Source: Streptomyces viridochromogenes (GTDB lineage: Bacteria; Actinomycetota; Actinomycetes; Streptomycetales; Streptomycetaceae). From it: a DNA stretch of 64,000 nucleotides. The stretch covers positions 1 through 64,000 of the forward strand of contig NZ_LGUR01000208.1 of assembly GCF_001270495.1 (NCBI RefSeq), read 5' to 3'. Below are positions 59,091 through 64,000 of the stretch, in pieces. Position 1 is the stretch's first letter, and the number at the start of each line of letters is the position of its first letter. The notes beneath the pieces were generated by a model. That model was not told where the DNA came from and ran no database searches. It saw nothing but the letters and a program-made list of their open reading frames with translations. A program made the position numbers and the translations under genes.

Positions 59091-60244
59091 CCGCCCGATT
59101 CATACGCCACTCCGCTGTCACCGGTGCCGCGCTGACGGTCCTGATGGGTACGGCTCTCTCCTGGGGCGCGCCTCCCGCCTCGGCTGCCGAGAACGCGCCG
59201 GTCAGCTGGGAGTCGGCGGCGCTCGGCCTACCGACGGCCCACACGCTCAACCAGGGAGAAGGCGTCACCGTTGCCGTGCTGGACAGCGGCATCGATCCGG
59301 ACCACCCGGCGCTCAAGGGCAGGGTGGCCAAGGTCGGCCCTGACTTCTACGACTCGGACGGTCTCCGACCCGGAGACGACGGCTACGGCGTTCATGGCAC
59401 CGCCATGGTCTCGGACGTCCTCAAGGTCGCGCCCAAGGCGAAGATCATCACCGCTCGGGTGATCGACGACAGCCACGAGTACAAGTTCGAGCGGGGCCTC
59501 AGCCCCGTCGGGGACGGCATCGATTACGCGGTGGCGAACGGAGCCGACGTGATCTCGATGTCTCTCGGCGGAGACGTGGTGAACCGAATGCAGGGCGAGG
59601 ACTTGGCCGCCGCGGCCCGTGCCGTGCAAAAGGGCGTCACGCTCCTGGCCGCCGCGGGCAACTCCGGTGACGAGGGCAACGAGGGCAACTTCCCCGCCGG
59701 GTACGCGAACGTGATCTCCGTCGCCGCGACCAAGCAGGGAGGGCAGCGCGCCGACTTCTCCACGGTGCGTACCCACAACACCATCGCCGCGCCGGGCGTC
59801 GGCATCGTCAGCGCCGACAAGGAAGGTGGCTACAGCGCAATCAACGGCACCTCCCCTGCCACGGCGATCGCCGCCGGTGTCACCGCGCTCATGCTCGCCG
59901 AGAACCCGGACCTGACCCCGGCCCAGACGCGCGCGATCCTGATGCGCACGGCCGACCATCCGGCAGGCGGCCACGACCCTCTCGTCGGTGCTGGTCAGAT
60001 CAACGCCGCGGCAGCGGTGCGAGCGGCGGCCAACCCGTCGAAGATCGACACCGAGCCGAAGCCGTACAAGGGAGACGTCAAGCACTTCGCGTCGCCGACA
60101 GGCACCGACAAGATCTCCCATCCGGCAATGGAGACAGGGGTGCTCGCGACGGGTCTCGGCGCTGTCGGTGGTGGCCTGCTTCTCGTGGTCTGCGGTGGTC
60201 TGCTGCTGTTCCGTAGGAGCAAGCGGCAACGAGTCGCAGTCTGA
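59087..60244 (+). CDS. Type VII secretion-associated serine protease, mycosin 3
   Basis: Third S8 protease, 385 residues from GTG 59087. A signal peptide ends near ASAAE. Catalytic residues: Asp in VLDSGIDPDHPALK, His in YGVHGTAMVS, Asn in AAAGNSG, Ser in NGTSPATAIAAG. A C-terminal span (VLATGLGAVGGGLLLVVCGG) and a short basic tail follow. It overlaps the upstream frameshifted Pro-rich protein gene, probably its functional partner. It differs clearly from mycosins 1 and 2. Confidence 0.88.
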   Translation: MTARFIRHSAVTGAALTVLMGTALSWGAPPASAAENAPVSWESAALGLPTAHTLNQGEGVTVAVLDSGIDPDHPALKGRVAKVGPDFYDSDGLRPGDDGYGVHGTAMVSDVLKVAPKAKIITARVIDDSHEYKFERGLSPVGDGIDYAVANGADVISMSLGGDVVNRMQGEDLAAAARAVQKGVTLLAAAGNSGDEGNEGNFPAGYANVISVAATKQGGQRADFSTVRTHNTIAAPGVGIVSADKEGGYSAINGTSPATAIAAGVTALMLAENPDLTPAQTRAILMRTADHPAGGHDPLVGAGQINAAAAVRAAANPSKIDTEPKPYKGDVKHFASPTGTDKISHPAMETGVLATGLGAVGGGLLLVVCGGLLLFRRSKRQRVAV

Positions 60245-60261
60245 GACCCAGCATGAACTCG

Positions 60262-60300
60262 GCCCCGGCGCCTCTCTTTTCTCCGGAGGGGCACCGGGGC
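60262..60300. terminator. Bidirectional terminator between mycosin 3 and the leftward membrane gene
   Basis: A 15-bp stem starting gccccgg, with one mismatch and one wobble pair, between convergent genes. Confidence 0.8.
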
Positions 60301-60304
60301 TTCG

Positions 60305-60889
60305 TCACACGAAGAACACCACCAGCAAACTGACAACGAGCCCGACCACCCCCACCCCCACCAGCACCAGGCAAGTGCGGAACAACCCCTGCGCGGACGT
60401 CCCGCCGGAGGTGAAGCCCGTGACGGTGCCGAAGGTGCCGATGGCGAGGGAGATCAGGGCACCGAAGAACCACGCGCAGCCCACCGCGATGGCGCCGGCC
60501 CAGCCATGGTCCAGCTTGTAGGACGTGTCGCCTGTCTTGACGGCCTCGATCACGTAGCCCCGCTGGTGCAGGGCATCGCTCTTGAGCTCGGCGTTGAGGT
60601 CCTTGACGGAGCCGTCGGCGGACGTGAAAGTGCCGTAGCACCAACGGGTCTTCGTCTTCTTCCGTGAGCCGCTCGACGTGCTCGAGCGGTACTTGTAGTC
60701 GACCGTGCAGGTGTCGACGGTGAGCTTGCCCGGCGTGGCCGTGGCGTAGGTGTAGGGGCCGAGGTAGGCGCCGAGGGCCAGGAGGACGAGGCCTGCGAGG
60801 AGCAGGCCCGCGCCGATGAGGCGGCCGAGGCTCGTCCGGTCTCCAGGGGTGGCGGCGTTCGGCGCCGCATTCCCGTGCACTTGGGTCAT
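60305..60889 (-). CDS. Membrane protein, hypothetical (DUF3592-like layout)
   Basis: Not firmly recognised. The 194-residue product has an N-terminal span (GAGLLLAGLVLLALGAYLG), an exposed domain of about 85 residues with two Cys (VDTCTVDYKYRS, TRWCYGTF), and two C-terminal spans. This layout resembles DUF3592-type proteins. The gene to its right has the same architecture, so the two are probably paralogues. Both are leftward, against the effector genes. Confidence 0.68.
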   Translation of the reverse strand: MTQVHGNAAPNAATPGDRTSLGRLIGAGLLLAGLVLLALGAYLGPYTYATATPGKLTVDTCTVDYKYRSSTSSGSRKKTKTRWCYGTFTSADGSVKDLNAELKSDALHQRGYVIEAVKTGDTSYKLDHGWAGAIAVGCAWFFGALISLAIGTFGTVTGFTSGGTSAQGLFRTCLVLVGVGVVGLVVSLLVVFFV

Positions 60890-60929
60890 TGAGGGTTCCT
60901 CAGGAGGTTTGAGAACGGGGATAGGGCTG

Positions 60930-61511
60930 TCACAGGACGAGCGCGCAGACGAGCGCTGCCAGGGCGCCCAGGGCGAAGAGGCCGCCCAGCACGGGGCCGG
61001 TGACGGATCGGGCGGGCAGGTGCTGCCAGGAGGCCGCGAGGCCGGGGCCGCCCCGGCCGCCGAAGCCGGTCAGGAGGCAGTAGATGCCGACGGCCAGCAC
61101 GGAGAGGCAGAAGGCGAGGATCGCGGCGTCGTCCCCGGGGTCCCGGTCCTGCGGCTGCTCGAAGGTGCCATCCACTTCAACCACGGGGATTTTGGCCCCG
61201 CTTTCGAAACGCGATGACGTTTCCACGACCACGTCCTGATAGGTGGCCTTGCCGTCCTGTGCGCTCCAGTTCCCGGTGCAGCTGAACTTGAGTTCCGTAG
61301 AACGCCTGTGCGTGCCGTAGTGGGTCTTCGTGTGCGTCTCGCATGAAGAAATCGTGAGGGTTCCTTCGGTGCCGTCACCGGCGAGTTCGCTGCGCAGTTC
61401 CGGAATGGTCACCGTGGCGACGACCGCGGCCACGAGGAGCAGTCCCAATCCGAGGAGTCGCCCCATCCACAGACTCCCCGTCCTGCCGTAACGCGGCTGT
61501 GTTGTCACCAC
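60930..61511 (-). CDS. Membrane protein, hypothetical (paralogue of the gene at 60305)
   Basis: Product of 193 residues from GTG 61511 (61508 also possible), with aagggga upstream. It has an N-terminal span (LLGLGLLLVAAVVATVTI), an exposed domain with two Cys (ISSCETHTKT, KFSCTGNW), then two spans. This is the same plan as the gene at 60305, 40 bases downstream. Function unknown; the pair may be accessory or immunity-type membrane proteins. Confidence 0.68.
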   Translation of the reverse strand: MVTTQPRYGRTGSLWMGRLLGLGLLLVAAVVATVTIPELRSELAGDGTEGTLTISSCETHTKTHYGTHRRSTELKFSCTGNWSAQDGKATYQDVVVETSSRFESGAKIPVVEVDGTFEQPQDRDPGDDAAILAFCLSVLAVGIYCLLTGFGGRGGPGLAASWQHLPARSVTGPVLGGLFALGALAALVCALVL

Positions 61512-61640
61512 TTTTGGTGTCCCCTTGAATGACTTGACGATCTCTTGACTGGTGGGTTTGGCAGGGCTGTGCGCGAGGAGTCTAAGGTATCGGTCTGTCG
61601 TCCAATATGAACTACGGCAACGGGAGTTCGGGGGAGCGCC

Positions 61641-61967
61641 ATGGAGTTCGACACCTTTAACGTGGACACGGATGTGCTGCGCAGGCAGGGAGGGAAGTTC
61701 ACCGATCTCGGAGGTGATTTCTCGACCGCGTCCAAGTGGCTCCAGGATGCCCTCGAAGGGCTGGGAGAGCCCTGGGCGGAGGCGGACTTCGGGGAAATCT
61801 TCGGTCAGGTCTACACGCCGATTCGCGACGGAATCTTCACATCGATGGACAGCCTTGCGGAACGGCTCCAGAAGATCGGAGATGGCCTACAGGAAATGGC
61901 GCGAAACTACGACGCATCGGATACGTCGAACAGTGGCCTCATGAACGGAATCTCCGGCCAACTCTAA
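61641..61967 (+). CDS. WXG100-like small protein
   Basis: Helical protein of 108 residues (VDTDVLRRQGGKFTDLGGDF, then LAERLQKIGDGLQEMARNYD). It has ESX-substrate size and pattern, including a C-terminal YxxxD-like signal. A gggggag site precedes the ATG. It lies 21 bases before a CpnT-like gene and is its likely secretion partner. Confidence 0.78.
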   Translation: MEFDTFNVDTDVLRRQGGKFTDLGGDFSTASKWLQDALEGLGEPWAEADFGEIFGQVYTPIRDGIFTSMDSLAERLQKIGDGLQEMARNYDASDTSNSGLMNGISGQL

Positions 61968-61988
61968 TTAAATTCGGGGGCTATTGGC

Positions 61989-63155
61989 ATGTCGCTCACA
62001 TTGCCCGGTGAGCTTGTCTGGGTGCTTGACCTTCTCGGTTACACCTGGCCGGAGGTCGACGAAGAAGCACTGCACAAGGTCGCAGAGACCTGGCGGGCTT
62101 TCGGTGACCGACTCGAAGAGATCCAGAGAGAGGGCGAAGGTCTCGCCCGTACCGTTGTCGCCCATAACTTCGGCACGGCTGTGGACGGGTTCAGCAAGGA
62201 CTGGGGCGCCTACACCGGCGCGAACGGCGAGGACCGCTACCTGCCGGACGCGAAGACCGCGTGCGAAGTGATCGCCTTCGCCTTCGACGCGGCCGCGGTG
62301 GCGGTACTCACGGCGAAGCTGGCCGTGATCGCACAACTCGTAGCCCTGGCCTTCGAGATCATCGCGGCGCAGGCGGCCGCTCCCTTCACCTTCGGACTGT
62401 CCGAGGTCGGTGCGCTCGGCGCGACACAGGCCACGCGACTGATCGTCCGAGAGCTGCTGGACCGGCTCAAGAGGGAGGTCATGGAGGCGGTCACCAAGGC
62501 CATGGAGCACGCCACCATGGACGCCGTCAAGAAGATCGCCAAGGAGCAGCTCGAGAAGATCACCAAGGAGAAGGTCAAGCAGTTCGCCAAGGACCAACTC
62601 AAGGAGCACGCCAAGCAGTTCGTCCAGGAGAAGGTCGTCGACGCCGCCAAGGAGAAGGCCACGGAAGCGGCCGTCGGAATGGCGCAGAACATCGGCCGGC
62701 AGAGCATCGAGACCTACTTCGACGCACGGTCCGGTGTCGACCTCGGCGAGACGGCGGACGTGGCGAAGAAAGCGGCCGGCGACTATGTGGACGGCCTCAA
62801 GAACGAGGTCACGGGTGGCGAGGGATCGACCTTCGCCGACTACGTGGACCCGGCCACGCACGTGAACAACGCCGTGGACCACGCGACGGAACGGGTCACC
62901 GGGGCGGCCGGCGACCGCGTACAGCACGGTGTCGACGCGATCTCCGGACGAGGTTCCGACGCCGCGCAGACGGCCGACAGCCTTTCCGGCACGGCGTCCT
63001 CCACAGCGGGCTCCGGCTCCTCCGGCTCCTCCGCTGCTTCCTCGGGCACCACACAGACATCGACCAGGCCGGCGGCCACCGCCTCCGCGGCGGCATCGGC
63101 GGGCTCCGGGTCCTCCGGGGGCGCGGACGACTGGGCCCGGAACGAGTTCGGCTGA
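61989..63155 (+). CDS. CpnT N-terminal-like WXG protein without toxin domain
   Basis: Protein of 388 residues. The start (MSLTLPGELVWVLDLLGYTW, then WRAFGDRLEEIQ) matches the WXG100-like N-terminal domain of CpnT-type polymorphic toxins exported by ESX systems. A hydrophobic segment follows (AVLTAKLAVIAQLVALAFEII), then an amphipathic Lys/Glu-rich helix built of KEQLEKITKEKVKQFAKDQL-type repeats, and a Ser/Thr/Ala tail. No C-terminal toxin is present. Another frame stays coding-like from about 63120 to 63333 (PATASAVLPYTAPAWPTLPA, then MFAPAEAQAV), so the gene may once have been longer. Confidence 0.75.
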   Translation: MSLTLPGELVWVLDLLGYTWPEVDEEALHKVAETWRAFGDRLEEIQREGEGLARTVVAHNFGTAVDGFSKDWGAYTGANGEDRYLPDAKTACEVIAFAFDAAAVAVLTAKLAVIAQLVALAFEIIAAQAAAPFTFGLSEVGALGATQATRLIVRELLDRLKREVMEAVTKAMEHATMDAVKKIAKEQLEKITKEKVKQFAKDQLKEHAKQFVQEKVVDAAKEKATEAAVGMAQNIGRQSIETYFDARSGVDLGETADVAKKAAGDYVDGLKNEVTGGEGSTFADYVDPATHVNNAVDHATERVTGAAGDRVQHGVDAISGRGSDAAQTADSLSGTASSTAGSGSSGSSAASSGTTQTSTRPAATASAAASAGSGSSGGADDWARNEFG

Positions 63156-63362
63156 CACCACCCCCGCCACCGCCCCAGCCACGGCTTCAGCTGTGCTCCC
63201 ATACACAGCTCCGGCCTGGCCAACGCTCCCCGCTGGCGGACAGGTCGGCTCGGCGGGTATGTTCGCGCCGGCCGAGGCACAGGCAGTCACCGCCGGGGTG
63301 GGCGCCAGTGGTTACGGCCACCGGGCCGTGTGACGGACGTAGAGGTGTAGAGGTAAGGATCA

Positions 63363-63647
63363 ATGGGTTTCCTCGGTGGGGTCGACGACCTGGAGCGCTT
63401 CCTCACCCGCTCCTGCTACCTGAGCATCGCGTCCGTGCCGGCCTGCTGCGGCCTTATGGTCTTCCTCATCGGAGACGGTGGGTGGCGATTCAGCTATCTG
63501 TTGAGCGCCGTGGTCCCGCTGATCGCGGCCTACCTGGGCGTCCGTGCCAAGCGAGAGATCCGTACGGGAATGTCGGCCACGGCGTTCGGACTCGCCTTCG
63601 CCTCCGTGCCGTTGATGCTTGCGCTGGCGTATCTCGAAGGCTCGTGA
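63363..63647 (+). CDS. Small membrane protein, hypothetical
   Basis: Not recognised. The 94-residue product has three hydrophobic segments (LSIASVPACCGLMVFLIG, FSYLLSAVVPLIAAYLGV, TAFGLAFASVPLMLALAYL). A weak aagg site precedes the ATG. It follows the CpnT-like gene and could be its immunity or accessory partner; this is position only. Confidence 0.65.
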   Translation: MGFLGGVDDLERFLTRSCYLSIASVPACCGLMVFLIGDGGWRFSYLLSAVVPLIAAYLGVRAKREIRTGMSATAFGLAFASVPLMLALAYLEGS

Positions 63648-63699
63648 CGTGATTGGCCGCCCGCCTGCGGGTGGTCGTCGACCGATAGGGTCGGCTGAC

Positions 63700-64000
63700 A
63701 TGACAACGCATGGCGGTAACGCGGCGAACAGGTCGGACGGATCGAGCGGGCGGCCCCGGTCCTCCGGGGCGAGCACGGACGAACTGCGTGCGGAGTTCCA
63801 CGCTCAGGGCCGACCGGGCCTCGCGGAGGAACGGCGGCGCGACGCGCGGCAGGCACGAGGGATGTACACGGCGTTCGCCGGGCTGGTCGCCGTCGTATGC
63901 CTGGTCCTGATCGTCGTACGCCTCGTTCAGGGCGATGCGCTCGGCGTCTGGGTCGCCACGTATGCCATGGGTGTGGCCCTCGGCGGTTGGGGTTTTGTGC
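63700..64000 (+). CDS. Membrane protein (3' end cut by window)
   Basis: Frame open from ATG 63700 to the window end, 100 codons seen. The N-terminal 50 residues are charged and disordered-looking (GRPGLAEERRRDARQARG). Then come a span (FAGLVAVVCLVLIVVRLV) and the start of a second (VWVATYAMGVALGGWGFV). Not recognised; it belongs to the run of small membrane proteins in this ESX region. Confidence 0.6.
   Translation, partial: MTTHGGNAANRSDGSSGRPRSSGASTDELRAEFHAQGRPGLAEERRRDARQARGMYTAFAGLVAVVCLVLIVVRLVQGDALGVWVATYAMGVALGGWGFV

Noticed and set aside
48995..63155. Complete polymorphic toxin/immunity system
   Set aside because: WXG-type N-terminal domains are present, but no recognisable toxin domain is attached to any of them, so immunity labels for the small membrane proteins cannot be supported.

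Overview
The window is high-GC actinobacterial chromosome, almost certainly Streptomyces. Codon third positions are G/C-rich, GTG starts are common, and short Streptomyces-type intergenic repeats recur. Several neighbourhoods are typical of the genus: dxr-rseP-ispG-GNAT-proS, rimP-nusA-ylxR-infB-ylxP-rbfA-truB, and ribF next to a type VII (ESX) secretion locus. No rRNA, tRNA, CRISPR array, insertion sequence or prophage was seen.

Region 1 (1-13.8 kb) is a polysaccharide-use locus whose enzyme set fits xyloglucan. It holds an ABC sugar permease (cut by the window edge), a Tat-exported GH74 endo-xyloglucanase, cytoplasmic GH42 beta-galactosidase and GH95 alpha-L-fucosidase in a translationally coupled run, two secreted GH12 endoglucanase/xyloglucanases, a GH31 alpha-xylosidase, and a LacI-family repressor with palindromic operators between it and the second GH12 gene. 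The model is outside cleavage by GH74/GH12, import of oligosaccharides, and inside removal of fucose, galactose and xylose. A sulfotransferase gene sits inside the locus beside a decayed duplication.

Region 2 (13.9-38.6 kb) is conserved housekeeping: an acyl-CoA dehydrogenase, the MEP-pathway genes dxr and ispG around the site-2 protease rseP, two GNAT acetyltransferases, proS, and the rimP-to-truB translation operon. A protease/STAND-like protein and ribF follow. Oddities are a 181-bp palindromic element in frame at the 5' end of dxr, a frameshifting deletion in ispG, an ApbE-like gene remnant, an aminoglycoside-phosphotransferase-like protein without its catalytic residues, and a trypsin-like/NTPase protein with altered Ser and Walker lysine.

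Region 3 (38.7-64 kb) is an ESX/type VII secretion locus. Leftward genes encode a MinD-like ATPase with a long Pro/Gln-rich region, a hypothetical protein and EccE. Rightward genes encode EccB, two WXG100 proteins and a mycosin. Beyond that lies an accessory stretch of WXG100-like, EspC-like and CpnT-N-terminus-like proteins, two more mycosins, a broken mycosin tail, small membrane proteins and pseudogenes. Part of this stretch (about 49-54.9 kb) is visibly poorer in G/C. EccC and EccD are not in the window and would be expected beyond its right edge.
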